Shown here: in pieces, positions 50,275 to 61,655 of the stretch | Position numbering within the stretch: the stretch's first letter is position 1 | How the letters are laid out: every line of letters begins with the position of its first letter | DNA from: Dermacentor variabilis | Taxonomy: Eukaryota > Arthropoda > Arachnida > Ixodida > Ixodidae | Assembly (NCBI RefSeq): GCF_050947875.1 | Contig: NC_134574.1 | Coordinates: forward strand, 153,426,434-153,490,433 | DNA length: 64,000 nt | Direction: 5' to 3' | The notes under the pieces: generated by a model | Database searches by the model: none | The model's input: only the letters and a program-made list of their open reading frames with translations | Told to the model about the DNA's origin: nothing | Made by a program: the position numbers and the translations under genes

Positions 50275-50713
50275 CATAATAGCGCGATATAGATCTTTAT
50301 TCTGTTTTTTTTTTTTTTCTTGTGTGTGTGTGTGTGATTTTGCTTTTAGTTTCTCGCGTCGGAGGTTGCCGTCTCGAAGGTCAGCTCGACCGTTAGATAC
50401 GGGAAGTGTGTGTGTAGCCAGCGAGTTCGGTACATTACAGCGTACGCTTCCCAAGCAGGAAACAACTACAACGGTTCTACGCTACGAAAGTCGCAGCCAC
50501 GTTCTGCGGCTGACGAAAGCAAAGGAACGCGGTGCTTCCAGCCAATTAACAGTGGAGTCGACGCTATAGCGCATTCATATAAACAGCGAGTGTTTCTTTT
50601 CCAGTTTAAGGTGGCGCTTCAGCGGATCGATTTGCGCTTATCCGTCGTAAGTGAAAAATTTTCACTATGCGTCATATGTGTTGTGCTTTCTGTTTGCCTT
50701 GTGATAAGGCATG

Positions 50714-50830
50714 CCGAAAAAGTTTGCGCGGAGGCACGGGGACAAGCCGAGAAGAAAACAAAGACGAACGCTAACTCACAACTGAAGTTTATTGCAGACA
50801 CATGCACGAATAAATAGGAAAAGGAAGAAG
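50714..50830 (-). mobile_element. Penelope-like terminal module, inverted copy
   Basis: On the minus strand: TATTCGTGCATGTGTCTG, AATAAACTTCAGTTGTGAGT, TAGCGTTCGTC and CGGCTTGTCCCCGTGCCTC. This is the reverse complement of 51296-51420, about 80% identical by eye. Confidence 0.75.
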
Positions 50831-50924
50831 GCGGCAGAAGGAAAGAAAGAAAAAGAAATGATTGCAGTATATCAAGCACACAGCCCCGTCCGTTCCTTGT
50901 GTCAGGGGACTTGGTCTCCAAGTT

Positions 50925-51235
50925 GCCATTGTCCTGTGGCGCATTCTACATTGGCCGAACGGGACGATGCGTTAATTATTGATTAGGAGAACACCGAAAA
51001 TTACTTGGGTGATATTTCCTTTATAACCTTCCTAAACATTGCCGCCAGTGTGGCAAAGAACGATAAGAAAACGAAGATTTAATGCAAACCGCTCTTCGAC
51101 AAAACAATTCCATTCAGGCACAGGGATCAACTCGCGCATGAGCTGATGGAAAGCTTTCGTATGCGTATCAGCGCAGATGAGGGCGTCGGTCAGACTTCTG
51201 TCCGCTTCTCTGATAGCGGGTTTCGCTTCTTTGTC
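50925..51235 (+). pseudogene. Penelope-like element, GIY-YIG endonuclease remnant
   Basis: The + strand reads LSCGAFYIGRTGRCVN, a stop, GEHRK, then after another stop NLPKHCRQCG. This matches the core of the C-terminal GIY-YIG endonuclease of Penelope-like retroelements: the YIG-TGR-N strand, the EH helix and the zinc-like H-C--C segment. Further on, RMRISADEGVGQTSVRFSDS resembles the usual end of the domain. Several stops and frame changes show it is dead, and the reverse transcriptase part is absent. Inverted terminal modules lie on both sides. Confidence 0.78.
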
Positions 51236-51295
51236 AACTCAATCGTGTACACGGGGTAACACGCGATGTCCAAGATGATAGCCTTGTTTCGTTCT

Positions 51296-51420
51296 GTTTC
51301 GGCTTTTCTATATCATATTCGTGCATGTGTCTGGAATAAACTTGAGTCGGCAATTAGCGCTCGTTCTTGTTTTTTTTCTCAGCTTGTCCTCGTGTCTCTG
51401 CGCAAACATTTTTCAGTTTG
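51296..51420 (+). mobile_element. Penelope-like terminal module, direct copy
   Basis: ATATTCGTGCATGTGTCTGG, AATAAACTTGAGTCGGCAAT, TAGCGCTCGTTC and CAGCTTGTCCTCGTGTCTCT lie downstream of the endonuclease remnant, the expected place of the 3' terminal repeat. Confidence 0.75.
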
Positions 51421-52246
51421 CATTTCAACCAACTAGCCCAACTTTCCGCTCTCCTTGTGATAAGGGCTCGCACGCCCCCCAAATAAACTACCCTTTACTT
51501 TCCGCCGGCGTTAATTCTATGTATTCCCGCATAGAAGCGAAATGGAGCAAAAATATCCGGCACACCAAGCGAAGTTGGATCCGCTTTCAGCCAAAAACAT
51601 CATTTTCCCAAGCTGGCCGTCGCGATCGCGTCCGTGACCACGCAGTGACGGATGCCCGGTGCGGTGGTGTAGACTTTGTTCAATCTTTAGTTGGAGACTT
51701 AGCGATCGGCCGGGGTAGAATGCGAGCCGTACGCTGTTTTTTTTTTTCTGTTACATCGTGGATAAAATATACGAGAGCGAAATAAAACCTCGTCCTCGAT
51801 TTTTTTTTTTTTTTTGTTAGAGCGTTGGCGCACTACGTAAAGTCAGAATGACGTAACAGTGCTGCCGTCAGTGTTAGTGTGGGCAAAAGGGGAATTGCCT
51901 TTGTGTGGCGCTCGTCAGATCGTCGATGCACACAAACACATGCGGAACATCGCTGGTAGATGTTTTTCTTTTTTTTTTTTTGTCGTAGGACAACAATTAC
52001 ATTGCATGCAAGTTTTTCGGAAGTTCCCTCCTCTTGCGCCTCATTAAAAGCGGCGCGATGATGGCCCGACTGCCACCGTCACATGGTGGTGTTTATTCTT
52101 TCGCCGTTGTTTGATCGTCGTATTTGCATCGTTGGCATTCCTTCGTCGCCATATATATGCATGGGACTTGCGCGTTCCAGCACCGCAAGTTTACATTGAG
52201 CGAAGCGTATTGTGGGCGAGAAGTATGCCCAGTCGTGCGCTCTCTG
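51421..52246. other. Unassigned spacer
   Basis: No gene recognised; T-runs near 51738, 51800 and 51970. Confidence 0.5.
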
Positions 52247-52564
52247 CAGGGTGTCCCAGCTAACCTTAGCCAGAGTTCAAAAATATGCAAATGCCACGTA
52301 GCTGGACAGAACAGAGGTATTGTTGTAGGCCGTCGCTTGTAGATAAACTATTTTTACATTCCGCCCAACTAAATAATTAGTCTTATTTCTTATTTATTAA
52401 TTTATTTGTTAACTTCTCATATATCATAATTAGATGTAAAGTGTCAATGAGAAAATTGTAGAGCGACATGAAAAACTCCCGATAAGGCTTTCTTTTCTGT
52501 TGCTCAATATGTGCTACGTAAAAATGTTTTTCCGAGCGTGAAAGAAGCCCGCGAATACACGCGA
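52247..52564 (+). mobile_element. GGGTGTCCC-family repeat, copy B
   Basis: Begins GCAGGGTGTCCCAGCTAACC and ends near AGAAGCCCGCGAATACACGC. It is the inverted counterpart of 20001-20305. The start matches the TIR of the element at 58424-59326 (GGGTGTCCCTGCTAACG). Confidence 0.82.
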
Positions 52565-54494
52565 GGTGCCTCGAACGGCCAGTCGCGCGGCAATTTTAGG
52601 CTGCAAGAAGGCTCAACCGAATTTTCAACCTTTGTTCACAAGTCTTTCCTCTGCGTAGTGATCTAAATGCTCCAAAGGACACTAAGCCAGCACCACTGTG
52701 ACCTCGCGTAGCCTCACCCATCCTCTGTATTCTACGGACCGCGCAACTCACCCGACCACAGGCATCTTCAAGGTCACTGTGTTTGCATAGAACGGCGATG
52801 TGTGCCACGCATCGCGACGAGTAGATGTTTTCTTTATTTCTCTGTTAATGCGGAGAGGAAAAGAAGGGGATGGATATTTCTGTAGGCTTTGCGGATAGCT
52901 CTAGTTAGGTACAGAAAGCACGCGATCTTCATGCAGCGACATATCCCCCGCTTTTGCTAGGCGCGCCCGTGCATGGTGCAGTTACGGTTACATTGTGTCT
53001 CTCGGCGGCTCTGGCGTTGCTTTTCGAGGCAACCAGTGCCGTCCTGCAGAGATTCCAGTCGCGTTGCTCGCGAGAGGCAACCTCTCCGCACGCATAGCGT
53101 GCGACTCGTGAACTGTGCTCGTTAAGGGATCTGACCTACCGCGATCACGTCGGGGCTTGCCCCCCCCCCCCCCCTCCGTATAGCCGATCGTCGATGCGAT
53201 CAACTTAGTCTCGATCCGCTTAATGAACGGGTGGCATCCCTCGAATTATCGACATCGCCGATGTATAGGGGGAGATATGAGAGTTAGGATTACGCTATGC
53301 GTCGCACGTGTCCTATTGCACCGGGGGGGGAAGGCGGTGGAAGTAGCGGCGGGGAGTACGGACGCCTGATGGTTCACTTTCACGGATCGTTTGTCGAGCG
53401 ACCGAGCCGGCGGCGCAGTTGGCCATTACGTGACGCGCCTGCGCGCATTACGGCGAAGCGGACGGAGCACAGCGCCCCTCTCCTTCCATTCACTGATGGC
53501 GATGAATAATGAACGCCCACTTCGGTCATCGAGACACGTCCGTTCGACGCACCGGAGAAGCCTTGCGCTGCGCTCTCTCCCACCCTCACTCTCAGAGCGG
53601 CTCACCTTCGTCGCATGGCGAACGCAGTCTCTCCCTTGTCCGCCCTGACCTCGGCTTCCCTGTGCGTCGGCCCCTACGCGTCGCCAGGTTCGGCTTACCC
53701 GCAAGGTGACTCGTCGTGCGACGAAGCACGCTTGCCGGTGGAGCTTCCGCCGTGAGTACGGTCCGGAGAGCGGGGGCGCTTGACGTTCGAAGCGCGTTGT
53801 GGAGTGTAGAGGCGTAAATGTTACGTTATAACGGTGTCACTTGATGCAGAAGGTTCGATCTTATACGTATGTATGCGTTCGCCTGTGACTCGATGTAGCG
53901 AAGACCGGAAGAGACGAAGCGCTAGTGGCGATATAACGCGAATTCCATTGAGGTTAAAGCGCCTAATGCCGTTGGGGCTGCTTTCGCTGGCTTCGCCCGG
54001 CGCGAAGGAACAGATATGGGGAACGGCACAGGAGCCGCCGCGGCCCCGACCCGTCTTTGCGAAACGCAAGATTCAAGACACGTTGCTGAAATATGCGGTC
54101 GTTCACAAGAATGGAACTGATGCAGCCGAGCTCCTGTAACACGAGTGTTTTACGCTACTGTAACGCCGAATAGGTGGATCGTTTTGTTAAGTAGAAAACA
54201 GTAAAGCCGGTCTGAATATTTCCATTGACGTCAGCAAATGCGTGGGCAAACTATCGCTTATGGACAACGTTCATTCATCGCTCCCTCGCTGTGGTGACGC
54301 AAGTTGAGGCTATTGTTTCGTGCCGTGAAAGAGGACGGGCGGCAATACATATAGCGCAGATTTCGTCAGACTTTGCTAAGCGTGGGCGGGCTGAGGGCCG
54401 TTATTTCTTGAAAGTCGGAACGGCGTTGAATGGAAATGAATGTCTGGGTTGTTCTATACATAGTTCTTTCGTCTGCAGTAGGCCCCCGCCAGGT
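52565..54494. other. Unassigned spacer, CpG-rich 53.3-53.8 kb
   Basis: No gene recognised. Overlapping open frames at 53300-53750 look compositional. Confidence 0.45.
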
Positions 54495-55205
54495 ATGATA
54501 TGGTATGAATGGCTTTATTCAGGTCCTGAAGATCAACCCTTAGGTTGACGCAGGCGGCTCCTACGTCGGGACAGTAAGGTTTAACCTTACCGCCGTATCG
54601 TAGGCCTTCTGGACGGCCTGTACTTGATATAAAAGAACTCCACTTTGAAGGAGGACTCGTCGCCACCAGTCTCTTTCCTTGTCACAGTCTGTGAAAGACA
54701 CAGGACACTGCCAGAGCATATGATCCAGAGTAATGATGCCATTACACTTCTCGCAAGTGATTGGTACCTCTCTTTCTGGATATATAGCTTGTTAATAAAG
54801 TTTGGGCTTGGATAAGTTCTTGTCCGTAACAGTCCCAGAGTCACCGCTTGGGCTCTATTGAGCTTAGCGTGTGGCACTGGGAATTCTCTTCTGTTCATGC
54901 TTCGCTATTTCATTATATGTGAGTAATCGGTCCCTGTTCTCCTCCTGTATATTATTATGGCCCTGGTAGCGTAGCGCACGGATAGCAAGTCCTCGTGCAA
55001 CTGCGTTAGCCATCTCCTTTAAGTTCTTCCGAGATGGATCGACAGACCCCACGTGTGCAGGAAACGAGCGGATTTCGATCCCTTGGCTGTCCATCTCGGC
55101 GATCAGCTGGGCAGCCCTTTTGGGGCGAGATTTCATTTCGACGCTGTGCTGGCGCGCGCTGCTCTGCGCCAGATTTCGGCGGGCTAATGACAGCGCAGTC
55201 AGTGG
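54495..55205 (-). pseudogene. RNase-H LINE ORF2 C-terminal fragment
   Basis: Minus-strand pieces in order: a TDC-like segment near 55195 in place of the RNase H DSK motif, IEIRSFPAHVGSVDPSRKNL with NEMA-like ARGLAIRALR (residual RNase H active-site loop), DRLLTYNEIAKH, KLNRAQAVTLGLLRTRTYPS, the C-GIITLDHMLWQCP Cys/His region, and LNLTVPTWEPPA then stop. The UTR then gives AATAAAGCCATTCATACC. Frameshifts and a T-run near 55211 break it. Same family as 55740-55860. Confidence 0.83.
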
Positions 55206-55739
55206 CCACGCTTTTTTTTTTTTTTTATACGGCAGGCGTCTCCGGCTGGCTGCTCGACGGGAGCGTTTTAGTACTTTTTTTTCGCTGCGAACGCTCGTCG
55301 GTATTGCGCTGTGCGCGGGAGAACCCACGCGTTTGTATATTCGGTGTCGCTGTGGTTGGTTAATAATTGGGTTGTTTGAGTCGCCTCTTTCTTAGCTGGG
55401 CTGCGAGCTTGCGATAAGCGGGGATTATGTGGAGCGTGGCGCGAGAGCTCTAAGCACCTATAGTCCTTTGGTTAGCAGAAAGTTTCAGCGCTGTGTGCAC
55501 GCATTGATGTTTGCGAAGAGAGTTATGTGGGAATTGGGGCAACTCGTCGAGAGGGAGTAACTACCGGAAATGATAAAGTAAATCGTTAGTCTAACGTCCC
55601 GAAACTGCACAGTTGTTTACGGAGACACCGTAGTGAAGGAAGTGGGAGGGGAGAGTTGAGTGCCTACGGATTAGTTTTGACAACGCGGATTAGTTTGGCC
55701 ATCAGCGCCAAAGCACGGCGCACGATTTTTGGGAATATA

Positions 55740-55860
55740 GGTTGGTTGGTTGAAAAACTTTATTGATGTCCTGCAAGGTGCGCGTTAGCGCGCAGCGGGC
55801 AACTCCCACGTCGGGACCGTCAGGCCAAGCCTGTCGGCCGCCCCGGGGGCATCGGAAATA
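55740..55860 (-). mobile_element. RNase-H LINE 3' end with (AACC)n tail
   Basis: The minus strand encodes ADRLGLTVPTWELPAAR then a stop, and continues to CAATAAAGTTTTTC and AACCAACCAACC. The coding end matches that of the fragment at 54495 (LNLTVPTWEPPA). Extremely 5'-truncated. Confidence 0.82.
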
Positions 55861-57299
55861 GAGGTGCTTATTAACTTTTTTTTTGGGGGGGGGGAGGGGT
55901 AGAAAAGGAGGGAGGTCAATAACACTACTTTTTACCGGAAAACATTAAATCGTACTGATTATAGCTTGTCATTATTCGACCTATCGACACGTCTACGTGC
56001 GCGAAGGGTGCCCTAAAGGTTGAAAAAAACTTGTCCTTGCGCATGCGTGGTCGTTTCAGATGCCCCTCTGTTTGAAATGTGTGCCGGCCGCTTTGTCACT
56101 TGCACTCCGGTCGAACTGTCTCTTTGCCACCCCCGGCGTGTCTGCTAACCTAAACTTTGACCTGGAAAGGAAAAAAAAAAAAAGAACTGAACGAAAAATA
56201 CTTTTCTTTCTCCCCCCTCCCCCCCTCCCGCTCCCTGCGTACACCTTCCTTTCCGCGTGACCCGGCGACTACTAATTAGGCGCACTGTTCGCTTTCTTTT
56301 GCCTCCACATCTCATTATCTCGCCTCCGGCGCAGTCGCTTCTTCTTCTTGCTCCTCTGGCGCGGAGCGCTTTTTCTTTCTCGCTCTCGAAGTCATGAAGT
56401 GGCGGCTTTCAGTCAAAGTCGGGTCGATACAAGCCCGAACACTGTCGGGCTCTTACTGTGCGTCTGCAGTTGTCCCTGCGCGCATGGCACGTGCGGATTA
56501 CGCGTGCATGCAAATAAGTTCCGGAGCAAGTTGAGAGAGAGGGAGAGAGAGCACTCATTACGTATGCCGGTGGTAGGTGAACCCGGCTTTGTTTCAAAAG
56601 TAAGGCGCCACTCAATTTCTCTTTCTCTTATTTTTCCTTTCTCGTTTGTCTTTCCGCGCTCTTACACATTTGGGATAAAACTGTGGCGGAATGAAGAACG
56701 GTAATGGAGAAGTGGGGGAGAGGGGAGGTGGCGTACTTCCGCCGCGCCCAAAATATTTTCAGACGGGGCAGGAATAGACGGTGCGAGCGTGACAATTCGT
56801 TTAACTGTCGATAAAGTTACGGCAGCATTTCCTGCGATTTGGTGCAACGCGAGCCCTTTTTGTTTTTCTCGCTGCGCGGACACAAGGAGAGAAAAAAAGT
56901 CAGCTTTGCGGCGCCATTGAGAGACGAACGGTGGCGACGCCGCGCGCGCTTTCAGGTACCCGCAGCTGTTTCCCGTGACGTCACGGATTTTCACGGCGTC
57001 CTCCCGGGCCCTAGTTAAATGTGCTGCACGTTGCATTCTAAAGGAGCCGGAGACTGAACTAAAGCGAGTTTCACGAAGCTTTAGTGACCCGCAACTGCAC
57101 AAAATGCAAAAAAAAAGAAATCTGTGACGTCACATTCACGTACCGACGCTGGCATTTCAGCGGGAAATCGAAAACGAGAAACGGAAATTTGGCCTGCATC
57201 TTCTGTTCTGGTGATCGACCTATCACCCCGAAATTGACGAAAATAGCCTTGAAAGGATATTTTTGAAATAATAATTCTAAATTGCATCGTGCCTCTCTT
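55861..57299. other. Unassigned spacer
   Basis: No gene recognised. TGCGCATGCG near 56040 is a partial NRF-1-like half palindrome without a TIR element around it. Confidence 0.45.
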
Positions 57300-57395
57300 T
57301 AGAGAGAGAGAGAGAAAGGAAAGGCAGGGAAGTTAACCAGACGTGCGTCCGCTTTTCCACCCTGCACTGGGGTACCTTTAAACCACTAACCTACC
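57300..57395 (-). mobile_element. LINE 3'-UTR module, minus strand
   Basis: GAGAGAGAGAGAAAGGAAAG then GCAGGGAAGTTAACCAGACG is the complement of the end of the family defined at 45231-45599, followed by CACCCTGCACTGGGGTACC. Confidence 0.68.
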
Positions 57396-58423
57396 AGACA
57401 CAAGGCTACACGCAGTGTCTCGATGCCGTGGAATACACGTGACCCTTAAAGCAAGACGCGGAACGGACGTCAATGCGCAGATTCGGCACGCTTTTGAAGC
57501 ACCTGGCCTGTCCGAGCAATTTCGGCACGAACGGGAATTTCAAAAAAAAAGAAAGGGAGATTTTCAAGAAAAATACCCAAAGGACGGCGTGGTCGAACGC
57601 TCCTAAACTATGCGTCAGTCGCTAAGATTAGCGCGTTAAATTTGATTTGAATGTCGCGGCATCTGTGCGGATTGTCGTGCGCGCCATACCGCTCAGACCG
57701 TGACGCCAACACTGCACAAGCTGTCCAATTTGTATCTCTGGGTTGCCTCCCCCTCTCCCCCCCCCCCCGCCTCGGCTGGGCAGTACAGTGGAGTGTGTCG
57801 CCGGCACCACGCTTATTGTATTGTAATTAAGAAGAAGAAGCAAAGCACGAAGAAACAGAGGCAGTTCGGCGCGTGACACAGCACGTGCGTCATTCGCAAC
57901 GGTGCGGTCGCAGCCTTGCCTTCTCGCTTTGACGTGGTCATTCGAAAAAGAGAAAAGAAAGTTCAAGAGCAAGCGACCCGTCGAAGGCTTATTGAGCGCG
58001 AGTATAGAATCTAAGCACTGTAAAAACTAGCCCTCGCTTAAACGGTCATGTTTTTTTTTTTTATCATCTGTTCTTTTTTTTGCTTTCTTTTTTACGTATT
58101 GTCGCCGGTCTATTCCGAAAGAGTCACGGATACCAATATCGCGGATACATTACAAAATGACGGCCTGCCGTCATTTTTGACGGTCAAATATGCTCTGAAA
58201 TAGAGCTGCCAAGCTATTCTCCCGTCGTTTACTGGTTTTTTTTTTTTTTTTTTTACAATGTAAGCTATGTGTAGGGAGAGGTATGTTGGCATTTGGCAGC
58301 GTCTTCTTTTCGTCGTTTAGCGATCGGGCGCTGGTATTTCCGTGATTTACAACTTAGGACGTCGTCGAACAACCGACTTTGTTTGAGCGCGGACACCGCC
58401 TGTTAGCGTCGCGCGAGTCTTTA
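57396..58423. other. Unassigned spacer
   Basis: No gene recognised. Confidence 0.5.
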
Positions 58424-59326
58424 TAGGGTGTCCCTGCTAACGTATAACCAAGCTGTCAAAAAGAAAGAAACTGAAATTGCGATGCTAGCTCAATAAAAAG
58501 GCCTGCGGTGTTTCAGTCGTCAGACCTCTGACAAACGAACGCCGCAGGTCTTATATTGTATCTAGCACAGTAATTTCTTTTTCTGTCCTTTTTTTTTTTT
58601 TTTTTGCTTTAGTGGCACGAACATCGAGTGACACTCTTGTTTATTGCGCAGCACTTCCGGTTCACCTCCTGAGACAATCGGGCAGGAAATCCCAAATAAA
58701 CCAGAAAAAAAAATTTGAAAAAATCCTACAGTGCAGAATTGATGGGCTTCATTATGGCTTTCATTAGAGATATGATATCGTAAGTTTAGTTACAAGTTGA
58801 GTTACTGAAGTGTCTCGAACAGTTAGAATTAATTAGAAAACACTTGAGACCATCGGGACGAAATTCAATATCGATAAGAAAAAAAAAATAGTACAGTACA
58901 AAATTCATGGGTTTCATTATATATATATGATATCGGAGCATAAGTTGCAAGTTGAGTTGCTGAAGTCTGTTCAGTAATTAAAATTAATTAGAGATCACTA
59001 ATTACAGCACACAAAAGCACAGAATCGTATCGAGACCCGCCACGTGAGCGCGACCTTGGCGAAGTTCCTGAAAACCCGGAAGTAGACAGCGGAAGTATTG
59101 ACGTGGCTAATTACGTCACACACAAGAAGGTGGCATGATATTTAGCCGGCTAATTAGTGGGGAAGAGTTGCCTCCGAGTTAGGTTCGTGCGCTGCGTTCG
59201 CTTAACGTTAACCCTTAAAGAACAGCAACGCCGAGGTGCGTGTGCCGCTAAGAGACACCAAAATCAAAGATTAGGGTCGCCTACCGTTTTTCGAGCAGCT
59301 TGGCTAACGTTAGCTGGGACACACGG
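58424..59326 (+). mobile_element. GGGTGTCCC-family TIR element, long form
   Basis: The left end is TAGGGTGTCCCTGCTAACGT then ATAACCAAGCTGTCAAAAAG. The right end, reverse-complemented, is GTGTGTCCCAGCTAACGTTA then GCCAAGCTGCTCGAAAAACG. They match over about 40 bp. Positions 58502-58565 are shared with 40810-40880. About 0.9 kb, no ORF. The two ends could instead be two separate copies facing each other. Confidence 0.6.
58709..58998. repeat. Diverged tandem duplication, two units
   Basis: Unit 1 (about 58709-58850) and unit 2 (about 58874-58998) share ACAGTGCAGAATTGATGGGC / ACAGTACAAAATTCATGGGT, TTCATTAT, ATATGATATCG, AAGTTGAGTT-CTGAAGT and AATTAATTAGA in order. Confidence 0.83.
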
Positions 59327-59529
59327 TAGACGCCTCTGCTGTACCGACCAGCCGCTGATAAATAAGTGAGCGGCATCTTCGGGGCCCTCCACAGACCGTG
59401 GTCCGCCGCGGCCTTCTAAACGGCTCTGAGATGTTTCTCGTTTCCTCTTTATGAAAGATACGGCCGAGAGAAAGCAAATGGAGAGAAAAGGGAGGAAGAG
59501 GGTGAAGAATAGGAGCTGTAAATTGCAGC

Positions 59530-59568
<39 letters not shown>

Positions 59569-60849
59569 ACAGACGGTGGAGCCCACGAGGTTCTGCCCGG
59601 GCGCTCGCCAAAGATAGCCGGTCGAGCGAAACAAACCGAACCGGTCGGGCGCCCGCTGCATTGGCCGCAGACTCCCCGTTGTCCTGCGTTTCTTTCTTCC
59701 ACGAGAACGGTGTATATAGAGACAATGCGCGGGCGATATCGTGGAAGTATAAATGACGAGGCGTAGAAGAAGAGAGAAAAAAATGCGCGCACTGGAGGTC
59801 GCGCTGCAGAATTAATCACGAAGTAACTCGAGACACAGTGCAGGGTTAGGAGCGGCTTTCCCCCTCCATCCCCCTCTCCGGAGGAGGTCTTCTCGAGTAT
59901 AAGCTCCCTCCTTCCTCCGCCCAGCCATTCTCGGAGGAGCTATAGTCTTGCGCCGGCCCGCCAAAGTATACGCAGTGCCGTAGAAGAAGCACCAGCGCCT
60001 CTATAGAGCCTCGGTCGTGTGCGCCCGGTAAAGTCAAGTGCAGGAAACCCAAGCGGAAATCGATTCTCAATGCGCCCGCTTACGCGCTCGCACACTCTCT
60101 CCCTTTCCTCGCTGGCGACTCTCTCGACGCAGTTCGACGAGCGCTTGTTTTTCCAGCGCGAGGGGGAAACGATGATGATGCCCTTCCCGCCTTCTCCGGC
60201 TTCATCTTACCGCGGGGCCGCCTCTCATATTCTCTCTCATACTTTCTTTCTTTCTCTTCCTTTCTTTCTTTTTCTTTCGTTCTTGCTTTCTTTCTCTTTC
60301 CTCCCTCATTACGTTTACGGTTTCGTCTTGGTACGTAGACGCGAGAGAAGCGCTGTCGTAAGGGGAAACATCGCTGCTCGTAGGAAAGAAGGGATACATT
60401 TTAGGGAAGATCTTATTTCTTTTTATGTTTTTTTACCTCTGAGACGCGAACGCCGATTAACAGCGCCAGTGATTGCCTGGTCGGCGGCAACGGATCGAGT
60501 TAGCGCAACGGAGGAGACGCGACCGAGTGGACTACGTGTAAAGAAATGGCTGTGTGGATGAGTGAGGGAGCGCGGATCGTCCATTGCGCGAGTGATTCAG
60601 CGAGCGCGCGACGCTGCGATGAATATACGCTAACGCGTATGACGATTCGAGTGAAAGAACTCGACGCGACGCAAGAGCAGCGTAAATCGTTCAATCTCAG
60701 TTTTCTTGTTTTATAGCCCTTTGTATGAAGGTTGTGTCGACATCGTCAGAGCTCTATAGCTTCTGATTAACAGTACAACCAGCCACTACAATAAGGAGCT
60801 TTAGAAATAAGGGGACCCGAAGTTGAGGCAATCGCGAGGCAATCAGCGG
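59327..60849. other. Unassigned spacer
   Basis: No gene recognised. (GA)n at about 59531-59565; T/C-rich 60240-60300. Confidence 0.5.
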
Positions 60850-61655
60850 CGAGTATCTAAGGAACCTTCGGTTTGCCGTTGACATTGTCCTATTCAGCTA
60901 CACTTGGAACGAATTACAACAAATGATTGACGACCTCAGCCGAGAAAGTGTAAGAGTCGGGTCGAAGATTAATATGCAGGAGACATAGATAATGTTGAAT
61001 AGCCTGGCAAGGGAACAAGAATTCACGATTGCCAGTCAGCCTATACAGCCTGTACAGGAGTACAATTATCTAGGTCAATTAATCACTGGGGACTTTGATC
61101 AGGAGAGAGAAATTTACGGAGGAATAAAATTGGGTTCCAGTACATACGGCAGGCATTGCCCAATCCTGACTGGGAGCTTGCCACGGTCGTTGGAAAGAAT
61201 TATGTACAGTCATTGCATTCTACCGGCGCCAACATATGGGGCAGAAACTTGAAGGTCAACGAAAAAAGCTCGAGAATAAGTCAAGGACCGGGCAAAGAGC
61301 AGTGGAACGAAGAATGTTAGGCGTAACGTCAAGGAGACTGGGAGTGAGCGGTGAGGAGAAATGCGCATACGGCTATATCCGCTATTCTAGTTGACATGAA
61401 GAGAGAGTGAGAAATAAAAAATGGAAGTGGATAGGCCATGTAATGCGTAGGGTAGATAAACGGTGGACTGTTAGAGATACAGAATGGGTGCGAAGGGAAG
61501 GGAAGGGCAGTTGAGGACGACAGGAAACAAATCGGGGTGATGAAATTCGGAAATTTGCAGCCGCAAGTTGAAATCAGCTAGCGCAAGACAGGGATAATTG
61601 GAGATCGTTAGGAGAGGCCGTCGTCTGGGCAGTGTATATAAAGCGAGACTGATTA
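60850..61655 (+). pseudogene. RTE-type LINE ORF2 fragment with RT motif remnant
   Basis: Starts within the reverse transcriptase: GEYLRNLRFAVDIVLFS, where the catalytic FADD motif reads FAVD. TWNELQQMIDDLSRESVRVG and KINMQET follow, then a stop, LNSLAREQEFTI, VQEYNYLGQLITGD, GGIKLGSSTYGRH, ILTGSLPRSLERIMYSHCIL, TYGAET and, after frame breaks, WIGHVMRRVDKRW-VRDTEW. It ends in TGATTATGATGAT, a short (ATG)n-type tail. This is the longest of three RTE fragments and includes the part missing at 648-1427. Multiple stops make it non-functional. Confidence 0.9.

Noticed and set aside
56035..56050. Third NRF-1-type element from TGCGCATGCG
   Set aside because: Only a partial motif without flanking inverted arms.
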